NCBI GenBank assembly: GCA_029204225.1
Contig: CM055100.1
Coordinates: 21,091,589-21,155,588 of the forward strand
DNA: 64,000 nucleotides
Reading direction: 5' to 3'
Origin: Diphasiastrum complanatum
Taxonomy: Eukaryota; Streptophyta; Lycopodiopsida; Lycopodiales; Lycopodiaceae
In this document: positions 48,049 through 60,540 of the stretch, piece by piece
How the letters are laid out: every line of letters begins with the position of its first letter
Numbering within the stretch: position 1 is the stretch's first letter
Notes under the pieces: model-generated
What the model was told of the DNA's origin: nothing
The model's database searches: none
Seen by the model: the letters and a program-made list of their open reading frames with translations, nothing else
Made by a program: the position numbers and the translations under genes

Positions 48049-48301
48049 ATTGCAAGGTAGGTAAATCGCTCTTCCCCTTCCACGAAAAAACAAGGTGATC
48101 CATACATCACAAGAGAAGCTTTGCCTTAAGCAATATAGTCAAATGGTTGAAAATAAAAAATGAATAGAAATGCCATTTATTTAATAGTTAAATAAACTAA
48201 TAAAAAATAATAATTTTAGTGTTCAAACCTACTTAGGAGTGAGATTTGAGCTTTTAGCAAGTCATCACAATAGTGTAATTTCAGTTTTAACTTTCCACAA
48301 T

Positions 48302-48332
48302 GGTGCTCCCTCCCACAGCAAAATCTGTGGGA
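48302..48332. repeat. Short hairpin
   Basis: CTCCCACAG and its complement CTGTGGGAG separated by six bases, 85 bp before the large palindrome. Confidence 0.55.
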
Positions 48333-48415
48333 GCAAAAAATTTATGGCAAATTTTTTTTACATACACCTTTCGGTTGCCTGAAGATGCACGTAAATTTTT
48401 TTACCCTTTTTTTTA

Positions 48416-48689
48416 CCCTTTGAGGGCATTCCGCCTAGGAGGTGCATCCGACCGAGGGCGAAATGTCTCGAGGAGGCATCCTTCCTTACCTAAATTTTTG
48501 GTTTTTCTTTTTTCTTTTTTACGTAAACCTAAATTTAGGTTTACGTAAAAAAGAAAAAAGAAAAACCAAAAATTTAGGTTTACGTAAAAAAGAAAAAAGA
48601 AAAACCAAAAATTTAGGTAAGGAAGGATGCCTCCTCGAGACATTCGCCCTCGGTCGGATGCACCTCCTAGGCGGAATGCCCTCAAAGGG
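48416..48689. repeat. 274-bp near-perfect palindrome
   Basis: Left arm 48416-48533 and right arm 48534-48689 are inverted copies meeting at CCTAAATTTAGG with no spacer. The only differences seen are one A inserted in the left arm near 48462 and a 39-bp tandem duplication in the right arm. Outer parts are GC-rich (GGCATTCCGCCTAGGAGG), inner parts are A/T homopurine. It lies about 0.8 kb upstream of GRXS17. It could be a foldback element or MITE. Confidence 0.9.
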
Positions 48690-49035
48690 CAATCCCCCCC
48701 CCCCCCCCCCTCTTAATGTTACCGTAGCTAAAAAAAAAAGACACACACACACACACACGTTTTCATTATTGTTGTTCCTTTAAACTCTTTTTCAAGAGAC
48801 ATATGTATATATAGATATATATAGCTCTCACACACGCACACATGCATGTGCATACGCACACACGTGCTTGTGCATACGCACACACATTGGTGTTCCTTTA
48901 AACTCCTTTTTTACATTCTCTTGCTTTAGTGTAATGCATGTGGAGACGCACACACATGCTTGTGCAGATGCACACACATTGGTGTGCATTTAAACTCCTC
49001 CTTAAACATTTGCATTCTCTTGCTTTCGTGTAATA
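48690..49035. repeat. Poly-C run and CA-rich minisatellite
   Basis: A run of about 18 C (from 48693) is followed by (CA) around 48742-48758 and imperfect copies of ACGCACACAC plus TGCTTGTGCA to about 48990. A longer unit of roughly 95 bp with CACACACATTGGTGT and CATTCTCTTGCTTT occurs twice (48876 and 48968). Confidence 0.7.
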
Positions 49036-49428
49036 TTGTAAACAACAATAGAACTGATTTTAGTAATATGTGATTTGGCATGCGACATGGTGCCCTATTG
49101 GGAGTTTGACTAGATTTGCAACTCCTAAAATTAAAATGCTTTTCTAATACCACCCCCTTGCCCCCCACCCCCCAAGAAATAAAAACAGGCCTACCTCAAA
49201 GGTGTGTGTGGCCTGCACGCGCAATTAGAACGCAAAAGTGTGGGTGGCGTTTGGCAACGCATAACGCCTTATTCCAATACCCCCTTTTTTTTTTTTATGC
49301 ATGTCCTTTTCTTTCTGACGTTTTGCAGGGTTTCCTGACTGGTGGCCGTCTGGAATCTGACGGGCGGCACCCTCCTCAAAAGGCTGGGCGGAAAGAAGAT
49401 AGGCGGAGAGGCAGAGGAGGGCGATCGC

Positions 49429-49454
<26 letters not shown>
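49429..49454. repeat. (GA)13 in the presumed GRXS17 5' UTR
   Basis: Short GA array 49 bp before the start codon. GA/CT runs are frequent in plant 5' leaders and promoters; a role here is not shown. Confidence 0.8.
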
Positions 49455-49459
<5 letters not shown>

Positions 49460-49503
49460 GAGATTGGCATCTGCGATCGATTCATCGATCGAGGGAGGGA
49501 GGG

Positions 49504-52500
49504 ATGGCGGTCTCGTCTGTGAAAGATGTGAGTAGCAAGGCAGATTTGGATGCGCTGGTGAAGCAAGAAGGGGGTGCAGTTGTGGTGCTTCACTTCTGGG
49601 CATCGTGGTGCCAAGCATCCAAGCAAATGGATGCAGTCTTTGCGCAGCTTTGCACAGATGCCTCCCAAGCACACTTTCTTCGGGTTAGAGATGATGATTG
49701 CAATCCCTTTCTTTTTTGATATCATTGGCTGATATCACTTACCTTACTCACTTTTTTGTTTTTCCGGATTAACGGTGTCAGTGCGTGAATTCAAGCACAC
49801 ACTGTAGAAAAGTACATCAAATCTGGTTCGTAGGTTTTATTGAAAAGCTTAGATTGTGGAAATTTCTCTGAACGTTATCGAAGCTTGCAGCTGAATATAC
49901 TTTTCTTGCGATCAAAAACTTTTTCTCATGAGTATATTTTCATACAAATATGACTGAGTTTGAGGTTCTGGGGTTCAAGTGCTATGATACTTCCTTTCTG
50001 GTAATACAGTCAATTCAAGCATACACTCTAAATATATTAACAAGTAATAAGATGCTGTACAGCGTTCTTCTTTTCTAGCGTTGGATATACTTCTGCAGAC
50101 CTAACAGAGTTTTCATCTGAGGAAAGCTTTGAACTGTGAAAATGCTTTTCTGTTCAATAAGAAATTCTGGACGTCTGGGAAGATGAATATTAGAATGGTA
50201 GTAGAAATGATTCACTTCTACGCGCTGGATTTGTTTCACGTCCAGCTGCAGCAGATAAATATGAGAATTAAGTTTTATTGGCAACAATCAGCCTTGGAAG
50301 GTGATTCTTACCCTCCTGAATGGAGATGTTTCATTTCCATGAGTAATATCATGGCCAATTATTTGAACTTCTATTGCAATATTTGTTTTCAACTCTTAGC
50401 GCCACTTATTGAAAAGTTGAAGTGAGCAAATGAAACCTCTCGTAAGTCAGGAGAAATCTGAGCTTTTATTATTTCTCATTTTCCGATCCAAGCCAAGAAT
50501 CTTGAGCTGCTGATTTATGTCTTTTGGAACTATCTAATGGGAGGATACGTGTTTTCTTATCTCCATACCTCGTTTGACTGCTATTGATCTGATCATTAGC
50601 AGTCTCATCTAACAAATTTCTATTTTCCCTGTTATTTTCGTTCATATGTCTGCATTTGCAAAGTTATCCTTGTCATACTTATACAAAATTTGACTGCTTC
50701 TGTCTGAAACTTTCTTGAAACTTTTTGAAGAATACAGTTCAAGCTTCATAGTCTCAATTTGTGAATCTCTTTGTCGACCACTTTGTTTCTTGTATGCAGG
50801 TTGAAGCTGAGGAGCAGCCAGAGATTTCAGAACTTTATGGAGTATCTGCAGTGCCTTTCTTTGTTTTTATCAAGGTGTGATTGAATATTTTCTGATCAAA
50901 TGCATTGACTGTTTGCTTGTGAATCTCTTTACAAACGAACATGTCTGCTACATGCAGCTGACCTATGATATCTTATCATACTGTGCAACTTTATTTATGC
51001 ACTTGGTTGTCGCCATGCCTATTGCCTGTTGATGTGGGTACTTGATGGGGAAACATGCCTGCAGGCTGCATGGTTGCCTGTTGAGCAAATATGGAAAGGA
51101 CTACATTTTATCGTATCATTTCATCATCCCAGTGTTGTCTGGACTCAGTTACGCAGTAAATCTGAAAAATCATATAGTGAGAAATTGTTATGAATCATGA
51201 AAACGTCTGACACTTTTCTGTGCTTTTTTGGAATTGAAAGTAATGAAGTTTGTCATGAAATATCAAACAGAAGCATCTTTGAAGCTATAAATATCTGAAA
51301 GTAATCTTACAGAGAACTTTTTGGTGAGCTTTTGCTTGTATACTCTTATTATTATCAGCATCATTCCGGTTTAGTTTAGCAGCCGCTGCTTTTTAGAATG
51401 TTCAGATTGTTGCAACATTGATTAGCCTTGAAAAGGTTGATGTTCTGAGTTCATGACAAGTTACAACTTGTGTCATATATTAGGTATGTTGTTTGGCCTT
51501 TCTCGGGTCTTACATAGTATGAAGAATTGAGCTCCTCATTTAATGCATGTGTAACATATTGTCAAACTCGGGCTGTTTTGGAGTGGAATGGCCCAATTTG
51601 GTTTCATTATAGTGTCCACTGTTAAAGCCCGCATGACGACAACTAAGAGACTTGCTTAGGTTGGGTCTCTGCGACATTTTGTAGGGTTTATGTTGGGAAT
51701 TACGATTTCTCATTGTTAATAGCTATCATATATTATGCAGATGGTTGTGACCTTCATTTATTTTGAAAAGGCTTATGTTGGACTCATGATCTTTCTCTAG
51801 TATCCTTGGCCTTTCTGAGTTCTTACATAGTGCACAAAGACTTAATTGGAAGCAGGTATGGTTGTGATTTTCAGTTTGTTTTGGGAAGGAATGGCTTTGT
51901 TTAGATTTCTTACGAGTGCCAGTTCTCTATGACTGAATGACTTGTTTGGTTTGCGTTTCTGTGACACTTTGGAAGTCTACGTTTGGACTTGTCTCATCTC
52001 TCATATTCTAACTCAATTACTTTTATTACTCAAGAATTTATTTTGCACTCTTTATCTTGTTGTCAGTTGTCCTGTGCTCTTATTTGAATATCTGAATGGG
52101 AGTTGAAGGTTGTGCTCTTTTAAGCGTTCAGTGATGCACTGTGATATTTAGAGATTGAACACCACAAGGAAATAAATCTACTCATATAATTTTTTTTTGT
52201 CTCGCAGGACGGAGTAGTAGTTGATAAGCTACAGGGTGTCAATCCACCTGAGTTAGCAAAGAAAGTATCAAAACTTGCTGGGCCTCCTTCATTGGTGAAT
52301 GTTGCCGCTCCTGAAAGTCTGGCGGCAAGAAGTGCTGCATCAGCAGTGCCGGAAACCATGCAAGAGTTGGTGCAAGCCAATGGCACTCACAATCTAGAGC
52401 CTTTACCACCTGTTGAACCACTGAACGCACGGCTGGAAAATCTAGTGAAATCGAAGCCTTTGATGCTCTTCATGAAAGGAACTCCAGATGAACCTAAGTG

Positions 52501-53473
52501 TGGCTTCAGTCGTAAAGTTGTGGATTCTCTAAAAGAGGAAGGTGTGGAATTTGGTAGTTTTGATATATTAAGTGATGATGAGGTGCGCCAAGGCTTAAAG
52601 ACCTTCTCAAATTGGCCAACTTATCCACAGTTGTTCTGCTTTGGAGAACTACTTGGAGGCTGTGATATTGTCCTTGAGATGCACAAGAGCGGTGAGCTAA
52701 AGGAGGTGTTCTCTGAAAAAGGGCTGCTGCCTACCCCTCCTTTATCCTCTGCAAGTGGGACACTTGATGGAAATGGAACAGTTGACACGAAAGTTGAGCC
52801 AAGCCGACAAGCAATTACTGTAGGTGCAGAGCCCGAGAAGCTGAGCGAAACTCTGAAAGCAAGGATTGAGACAATTGTGAACTCTGATTCAGTTGTTCTG
52901 TTTATGAAAGGAAACCCAGAAGAGCCACGTTGCGGCTTCAGCCGCAAGGTTGTAGAAGCACTGAAGGAGGAGAAGGTTCCATTTGGAAGTTTTGACATCC
53001 TAAGTGACGAGGATGTTAGACAAGGACTCAAGATTTATTCAAGTTGGCCAACATATCCACAGTTGTATGTGAAAGGAGAGCTGATTGGGGGATGTGATAT
53101 TGTTCTAGAAATGCACAAGAGTGGAGAACTCAAACAGGTTCTGGAGGAAAAAGGAATCTCAGCTGAGAACGACCTGGAGAACAGGCTGAAGCAACTCATC
53201 AGCTCGTCACAAACTATACTTTTTATGAAGGGTACACCAGATGAGCCTCGCTGTGGTTTCAGCTCAAAGGTGGTTGGAGCACTTCGAGACCTGGGAGTTG
53301 ATTTTGGAAGCTTTGACATTCTTAAGGATGAAGAAGTAAGGCAAGGTTTGAAGGCCTATTCCAATTGGCCTACGTTTCCACAGCTTTATCACAATGGAGA
53401 ACTTCTTGGTGGCTGCGATATTGTGCTTGAGATGCATAAAAGTGGCGAACTCAAGACAACCCTTAAACCTTGA
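49504..53473 (+). CDS. GRXS17: Monothiol glutaredoxin S17 (Trx-Grx-Grx-Grx)
   Basis: Three exons: 49504-49683, 50800-50874 and 52208-53473 (TGA), introns 49684-50799 and 50875-52207, all phase 0 with GT/AG ends (acceptors TATGCAG and CTCGCAG). The protein has about 506 residues, near the 488 of Arabidopsis GRXS17. Residues 1-110 are a thioredoxin-like domain with WCQAS at 35-39 (WCxxS active-site variant, Cys36). Three monothiol glutaredoxin domains follow, each with LFMKGxPxEPxCGFSxKVV; CGFS Cys at 183, 327 and 434. Each also keeps the [14 protein letters not shown]-like and [15 protein letters not shown] segments that bind glutathione and a 2Fe-2S cluster. In plants the family coordinates Fe-S clusters, acts in cytosolic Fe-S assembly, and protects against heat and redox stress in cytosol and nucleus. 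No targeting peptide is seen. The start is the first ATG after a GA-rich leader and matches the family N-terminus ([14 protein letters not shown]). All frames are clean. It is the only clearly intact host gene here. Confidence 0.96.
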
Positions 53474-54756
53474 TGATGTGCTTCTCAAAGTCTAATAGCT
53501 GAGTCATTCTCTTCTTCGACTTTCAAAACCTTTGGTTCTTCGGATGGTGCAGCTCTCACTGAAAGATTACAACAAGTATAAAAGTATCCAACCTGTTCTT
53601 ATGACGAGAGAAATTGTGGGATTGTTTTGAGAATTATCTCAACTCAGTTCATTGAAATGTTAGGCTAGCAAGATTATGCAGGAGAGCCAACACTCTTCTG
53701 CTCTAATACTCAATACGTGCTTCTGTATTCGAGTCATTTCATTGTTTTGTTGTGAAGTCAGATCGATGGTAAATTTTAGAGTGTTTATGTCTTGACTTGG
53801 GCATCTTGGGTATCACACCATTGTTTTTGAAAGTCTAGTGTTCTCATGTGTTACTGATGAGCTGATCCTTATTTGAATTTCAGCAATGTGCTAGGACTTT
53901 GTGACTATAATTGGTAGAACCTGATTCGTGAATAACTCTTTTCCATGTACATGGTAGAGTGAGCACTGAGTACATTGCACAATTTTTCAACAATGCTTCT
54001 TGGTTTCCAAGGGGAGGCTCAAACTTGGGACCAGTGAAACTTTGGATGCCAAGCTGAACAACTCTTGCCTTTTAAAGACTGTATCATAGTTGTAGCCATG
54101 ATTCTCTAACGATTGCGATTACAGGAGTTTCAGGTTCCAGTAGTTTCAGGTCTAGTTTAAATTTTTAGAAAGGAAACAAGAGAATGATTCATAACATTCA
54201 AGAACGGGACACATCTATTGTTGGCACAACGCTAGCATTAGGAAAGCAAAACCATGTGAATTATCCAACCATAAACACCGGGGTAGTTCGCCTGGGTAGG
54301 CATTACACCCATAAAAAGCCTTGGGCCAAGTTTAGTCATAAAATGGCCAAAATGGATCATTGCTATTGCTAAGTTCTAGTCATTAAGCACATCCTCACTT
54401 CTGACCTTGTCTTCCTTCTCTACCCAGTTTGTAATACCTTCATGTATCTTATTGTGAAACACCTCAAAAAACAACAACATATATTTGCTTAATGGGAAAT
54501 ACGTGCCATGTCAACCAAATCATGACTCTTCTGTTCTTAATCGTTTCATCCTTATACACAAAATGGGCAGTTCCCACTCTTGACCAACCCTAGATTCACC
54601 CTTTCATCGACCTCCTGAGCTAAGATGGTTGCGTCCTTGAATAACCTTTTTAGTGTCACTCTCCATGCTGACCTATTTATTGTAATTTAGCAATTGTTTT
54701 TTGCCTCTATGCTTACAAACATGAGTAACTTGCCTCTTGTGTGATTTACGGCCGCT
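53474..54756. other. GRXS17 3' UTR and downstream, no gene
   Basis: About 300-600 bp of this should be the GRXS17 3' UTR; no single clear polyadenylation signal could be chosen. A 62-codon open stretch at 54184-54372 has no motif. Confidence 0.5.
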
Positions 54757-54796
54757 CCCCCCCCCACCCGCCCCCCTCCCAAAAAAAAAAAAAAAA
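54757..54796. repeat. Poly-C / poly-A tract
   Basis: A C-rich run with A/G interruptions followed by an A-run of about 17; low complexity. Confidence 0.85.
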
Positions 54797-55047
54797 CCCT
54801 CGGGTCCCCTTTTTCATGAATAGATCTAATTATCATAACTTTTTAAGGACAATATCTCTTTGCCCTCCACCTTAGAATCTCTTCCTCCCCTCATCTACAT
54901 ATTTGCAAACATCACCCAGTGTGTCACTGATATAGAAACAACTCTTTTAAATCCTAAAGTGAGCAAGACTTGACCTCGAGGCACATTTGACAAATATGAT
55001 TGAAACTTAATAGTAGAATATTACAAGCTAAGCATAGAACATTTTGC

Positions 55048-55050
<3 letters not shown>

Positions 55051-55088
<38 letters not shown>

Positions 55089-55096
55089 TCTCTCTT
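55051..55096. repeat. (CT)n microsatellite
   Basis: 46 bp of CT with one CCC interruption. Confidence 0.95.
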
Positions 55097-57310
55097 TGAA
55101 AATTGAGTTCCCATTTGTCGACTACCCCATGCTCGTTGGTTAATCCTTTCAACTCAATTGAGTTCAAGCAAGCAGTTACTTATAGACTAGCCTTCTTCAA
55201 TCTTCTCAATAGAAGGATGATATCCTTTGTTGGTTGCTCTACAAGATTAATGTGTTGTGGTTGATTTGAAATGATCAAAACAAAAGACTTTGTATAGACG
55301 AGTGGCAAGATTATATTTACTAAGTTGCGTAAAACATGCTTTGCATCCTCAATCATACATATGATTACAAAAGGCCTCCTATATAGTGTGCCATTTTTTT
55401 TGTATTATAAAATATGTAACGAGGGCCTACCTTCATGAGCTATTGGCTACCTTGGCCCTTCCATTTTGTACCATTTTGTGTAGTTGTGAAGGTTATAATT
55501 GCACAAACGTTATCTTGCAATAAAAAATACTGCATTGTGATGCCCATGCAACTAGCTCCACGATAAAAATAATGAACATAAGCCACGTTGAGAATGACGT
55601 GCTTTGTGGACATTTAAACTTCGATGTGAACTCTTTTTGTTGGATCATGCTAGATGAGTGAAAGATGTGTTTGATTTTATTATTGTGCAACCTTGGAGAG
55701 GCTTATACCCTACAAAGGTTTCCATTCCTCAAAATTTATTATTAAAAAACCTACTATTTTAATGATTGTGCTCATTTGTGAGGCATGAACTTCCATGCAC
55801 ACAAATTTGTTTTCTTGCCCATAAAAAAAAAAAATCACTTAATGAGAGTCGGGAAGGCATATAGTACAAAAGAAAAGGTAAAAACTTCACTTATGGGTCA
55901 AAGAGGATTTGTACACTCAAAGTAAGCAAGAAGTATGGTTGGTTAAGATTTGAAAGAGTACACATTCAAATAGGACCACCCTTGACATCTTTTATGTTGG
56001 AAAATGGATTCCTCAGTGACATTTCCAAGTAAAGTGGCTATACAATGATATCACCATTATATTTATGGTTGATTGCAACAACCACAATATGCCACATCTT
56101 TATCATGGAGAGCTTTCTTAGATTGATGTACCAAGCATCTCTTCAACTTAGTAATTAGCTTCATACACATTAATTAGTGGAGTGTCTAGGATAGATGCAT
56201 CCTATCTTTGGCTTATGGTTTGAAAGTTGAAACTACTTAAATTTGTTGTTGTTGTAAGGCATCTTTGAGAGTACTAAAACTAGCATCTATAGTGGCCCAT
56301 ATACATTCTAAATTTGTGGGCCATTATAGACATAGCTATGCATCACAATAGTCGAGAAGTAGTTATCAAGGTGGACCTTTAGAAAACTTTTACAAACTAA
56401 ACTAGATGTAACTTTTCACTTGTTGTCCAGCCTTTTAGATTCGTCCTTACCTTGCCTCTAAATTTTTGTTTGCCCTTGCCAATGTGCCTCTTTCCTCCAA
56501 CCATGATAGATTAACCGAAACTTAATCTTGCCCTACACCTTGGGGAACATCCAATTGGCTCACATTTTGTGCTGAACAGTTCGACCTTTAGCGTCTATGA
56601 AATTCTTTCTACTACAAAAGAATTTTGCTTACATTTAGAAGCAAAGATGAATTTTTTCAGGATTGCCTCGATTGGATTCTTCACAACAATTTCAATAAGC
56701 TCAATCACTCGAATTCATTTTCAATGAGTTTTGTAGCCAGACATATAGTTCTACACACATTATCTCCCAATTTTGCATACTTACTAGTCTCGTCTCACAT
56801 GTCAATAAATATTTTTTGAATAACCATTTAGGTTGGCTCATTTTGGAAATTGCACAACTCCATTCGAGTTAGAGGCTTAGCTCCTTAACCCTGCTCTTCA
56901 AATGCCTCAACTAAGCCATTTCTTCACGACAACCTTGGTCAATTTTTTTCACTCTATTTGCAAAATAATGCCACCTTTGTAGGAGCTCCATGTTTTATCT
57001 TCCCTCTAAGAAGCCTTGCACCAGTTTTTGAATTCAAATCCAAAGGCCCAAATATTTTAAGCTCCTTACAAAAACCCTTACTTAGATAATTAAAATTAAT
57101 ATTAAAATAAAATGAGCTTTATGACGAGAGCAGCAAATTATGATTAACATATCAATGTATGAAGAGCATGGCATTTAATGATGAGCATAGCAATCCATGA
57201 CAAGCATAGCAAGAAAATTACCTGGCCACTATGAAAAGCAAGCAGAAAAAAATTGTCGTATTTGGTTAGGCTCTGCGTTGGATTTTTTGAATCAAAGACA
57301 GGCCTGTCTC
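55097..57310. other. Decayed sequence, no gene assigned
   Basis: No intact gene. The minus strand at about 56980-56690 can be read as one frame for about 95 codons with few stops (WHYFANRVKKIDQGC, RHLKSRVKEL), suggesting a decayed coding element of unknown family. Long AT-rich stretches elsewhere. Confidence 0.4.
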
Positions 57311-57652
57311 TTATGCACATAGTGCTTTGAGCTCCAGTTGATTGACATCTCCAGCTTTGGAGATGCTCAAATATTCTTTATGAAAAAACTGAATCCTTTG
57401 TATTACAGTCACTTTCATCCTATAATCTTGGTCAATATTGTGGTCCCAGGCAAGCAGTTTAGCTTCATTCATTGTTAGCCCAACAAACGCAATGGCACTA
57501 ACACTACGGAATGAAACAACACGAGGATACTCTTGAGATACTTTTATTCGGGCTTGTAAACTATGTATGCCCCTCAAGTACAAAAAATGGTGAGAATATA
57601 AATTGGAAAAATCAAAATTTGCAACACTGTTGCATTCAGAAGGATCTACCAA
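57311..57652 (-). CDS. Unrecognised ORF
   Basis: 113 codons: MVDPSECNSVANFDF at the start, then SVSAIAFVGLTMNEAKLLAW and QRIQFFHKEYLSISKAGDVN. The amino-acid composition is protein-like. No domain is recognised, and no signal peptide or membrane segment is evident. It may be part of a decayed transposon. No function is proposed. Confidence 0.3.
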   Translation of the reverse strand: MVDPSECNSVANFDFSNLYSHHFLYLRGIHSLQARIKVSQEYPRVVSFRSVSAIAFVGLTMNEAKLLAWDHNIDQDYRMKVTVIQRIQFFHKEYLSISKAGDVNQLELKALCA

Positions 57653-58264
57653 AACAACAAAAGGGATTACTATGGCTGGTGTGTGATCTTTATATTATAT
57701 TTTTAAATTATGTACATGTGTCTTGTTAGGTTCTCTAACTTCCATTGGCCTATCTCTGTTATTGGGTCTATAGGTGGCTTATCACACTAATCAATATCTG
57801 AAATTTATGTGGGTTCTCAAAAAAAATTTGTTTTGTGAATTTCTTCTCTTATTTTTGTTACCTTCGAACTATCTTGAAGAGGAGGAATGGAAGCTCCAGA
57901 CAAAGATAAAGAAGGTTCATTATGACCATTTGTACTTTCCACATAAGAGATTGGTTTGTGACGATGGGTGGCCATGACTTTTGGTCGAGAGTTGGGACTA
58001 GTGGGAGAAGATTAAGTTATGATTGGCTATTCTCTTTTTTTGGGATGAGGGGCAAATGTAGTGCCCTCTACATTCTCAAGAGTTCGCTTGCTAACTTGTA
58101 CAATGGTGGAAGCTATCTTGCGAGATGAAAATTATAATGGTTTCCAAGGTTTTGCATTTGTAGAAAAGCATACATTGTTGGTAAACTATAGTACACTTTA
58201 ACGATGATAGCTTCCAATTTCTTCTTTTGCCAAGCCGAGGCTAGCAAGAGAGGCACATTATGAC
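57653..58264. other. No gene recognised
   Basis: Short open stretches at 57774-57977 and 57922-58128 (plus) without motifs. Confidence 0.4.
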
Positions 58265-58417
58265 ATATGTTCTATGTTGATCATAGCAAGTGGAGTTGGT
58301 CCCGACCTCCTTGCTATGCTCAGCATAGCCAGTGCTCTTCACCTCTCTCGCTTGCTATGCTGAAATAGGGGTTAGGTAGGGACCAACTCCACTTGCTATG
58401 CTCAACATAGAACATAT
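58265..58417. repeat. Inverted repeat, 39-bp arms, 75-bp loop
   Basis: 58265-58303 and 58379-58417 are reverse complements with one mismatch. The loop itself holds TTGCTATGCTCAGCATAGC, a smaller palindrome. The family motif CTATGCTGAGCATAG recurs up to about 58600 (near 58505, 58535 and 58590). It could fold into a long hairpin; MITE or small-RNA precursor are both possible. Confidence 0.85.
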
Positions 58418-60059
58418 CTTGAATTGATAATCATGGAGATGGTCGTGACCACCTCAATGCGCTATGTCAAGCACGGCAACACAGAGACATGACGAGGACA
58501 TGCTATGCTGAGCATAAGCGAAGAGATCATGTTCACTACCTATGCTGAGCATAGGTGAGCAAAGAGGACCCGAGAGAACACATGTGCTCAACATAGGTCA
58601 CCTACGTGATATTAAGAAAACATTTAAACAAAATGTGTTTTATTATTAATTGTAATACTTTGTTAGCCATTAAGGTAGGAAAACAACATCATGAAAGCTT
58701 CACTCAAGAACACCAACATGATCATGGAGCTAAGATGGAGGCTTAAAACTTGTGGAGGATCTTTCTCATTAAAACAAGAGCAAGGGCATTACAATCCAAA
58801 GCTACATCACAAGAGAGGGGGGCTCTTAAATAAGCCAAGGAGCTGCCCATGTGGAGCCTAAGTGGCAATCCACAAATTACAAATTACAAATGGAACTAGC
58901 TCCTCCACTAGAGGTCACCATCAAAAGGTGGCTCACTCTATTTTATTTAAGAGGAGTCTACCACATTTATTACATGTGCCTACACATACTAGCTTCTACA
59001 TGGTCATTCCTTCTCTTGGGATTCACCATGAGGCTCACATGATTTTAAACTGTTATCCTAGCTTATATTTCTCAGCTCTCATTCTCATCCTTCTCTTCTT
59101 CCTCAAGGACCTCCTCGGTCTAGGGTGAGATATGCTCTTTAGAATAGCTTGGCTTGACATCTTGGGGATTTCCCAGAATCTGCCAACACAAGCTTACATG
59201 CTGCCAGTGCTTACATGTTGCCATAACGTCCATACCACGATTCCCTATAATTACCAGCATACCTTTCATTACGGACTTTTATCTAAGGTAAGAATCCCAT
59301 CTTTTTCTATAAGTTTTAAATTCTTCTCTATGCTAAGCATGTAGTTGTGGAATTAGAGTAGATTTCTTGTTTTTTCATTATGTTTGTGGAAGTAGAGTGG
59401 ATTAGATTCTTGCTTTCTTGTTCTTGATTTGAAACAAGCTTCAAGTAAGCTAAATAGGCTGGATTTTGTGGTGTAGATCTTGCATATTTCCTAACAGTCC
59501 AGTTCTGGATGTTCTTGAGAAGACCAAGAATCAAGAAATGGTTATTTCTTGATCCTTACTGTTTGATGGCTTGTTAGTTTGTTTCTTGTTTCTTGTTTCT
59601 TTCATTTTTGTTGATCTGTTAGATTGATCTGGGAATCTTGATTGTTTTTAAAACGTTTTACAATAGTTAGAATTAAGAATTGAATGGAGTTCATCTACAA
59701 TGAATGCTTATCTTGAGATGGACGTTCTAGGCTTGCATAATTCTTGATTTTTGTGAGTGCTTCAAGAGTGAACGTGATCTGAGAAATCCACTGACAGGCT
59801 GGATTAAATATACTACAACATAAGCCAAATTGTTCTCTCTGATCTGGCAATGTATAAAGAAGAAAACATTAAGAATGTCAAAACGTCTGGTAACGGGCAT
59901 AAACATCCTGTAACCAGAGATAAAAAACCAGTAAAACAATTGTTTCACAGGATTCTCAGTGATAGAATCTGTGAACATTTGGTGCCATTACCACCAGTGC
60001 ACACACACAACCCAATCAAAATCGCGATCTCTGTGCGCTCCAAACGGTTCTTGAAACTT
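58418..60059. other. No gene recognised
   Basis: Mixed sequence with no convincing coding region. Open stretches at 58851-59042, 58862-59128, 59132-59344 and 59850-60143 show no motifs. The part at 59700-60000 includes CAT-rich and CAC-rich low-complexity sequence. Confidence 0.4.
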
Positions 60060-60540
60060 CACGCTCTACATCTCAACCGAGCCTGTCACTCTGGCTTCGA
60101 CCGAGTCCTTGGCTCCAACCGAGTCTTCAGATTCCACCCCTAGCAGAGTCCAATGACTTCCCCTACATCACATCTCGACCGGGTTCCTAATGTTAGCTCT
60201 CGACCGAGTCCTAACTTACCATCTCGACCAAGTCCTAGGTTACAATTCTCAACCGGGACCTACACGTCAGATCTCGACCGAGTCTCTTAGTCTCGATCTC
60301 GACCAAGTCTCTCAGTCCCGATCTCGATTGAGCCTCTTCGACCGAGCCTCTCAGTTCGCAATCTTGATCGAGCTTCTCCGTCAGATCTCAACCAGGACTC
60401 TCAGTCCGACGGACCGACCGAGCCTCTCAATCTGATCTCGACCAACCGATCTCGACTGAGTTTCTCAGTTCGATCTCGACCGAGTCTTGACATCCAACCT
60501 CGACCGAGCCTTTGGCCTTGACATCTTGATCGAGCCGAGA
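60060..60540. repeat. GACCGAGTC minisatellite
   Basis: About 20 degenerate copies of CTCGACCGAGTCTCTCAGT-like units, spaced roughly 20-30 bp. A 81-codon frame (60190-60435) across it is a repeat artefact (DRVLTYHLDQVL). Confidence 0.8.

Noticed and set aside
48413-48783. Coding frames of 80-113 codons around 48.5 kb
   Set aside because: They read through both arms of the palindrome, so the same peptide motifs appear on both strands.
57311-57652. A functional host gene
   Set aside because: The frame is protein-like but short, has no recognised domain, no clear splice partners and no conserved start context; kept only as an unassigned ORF.
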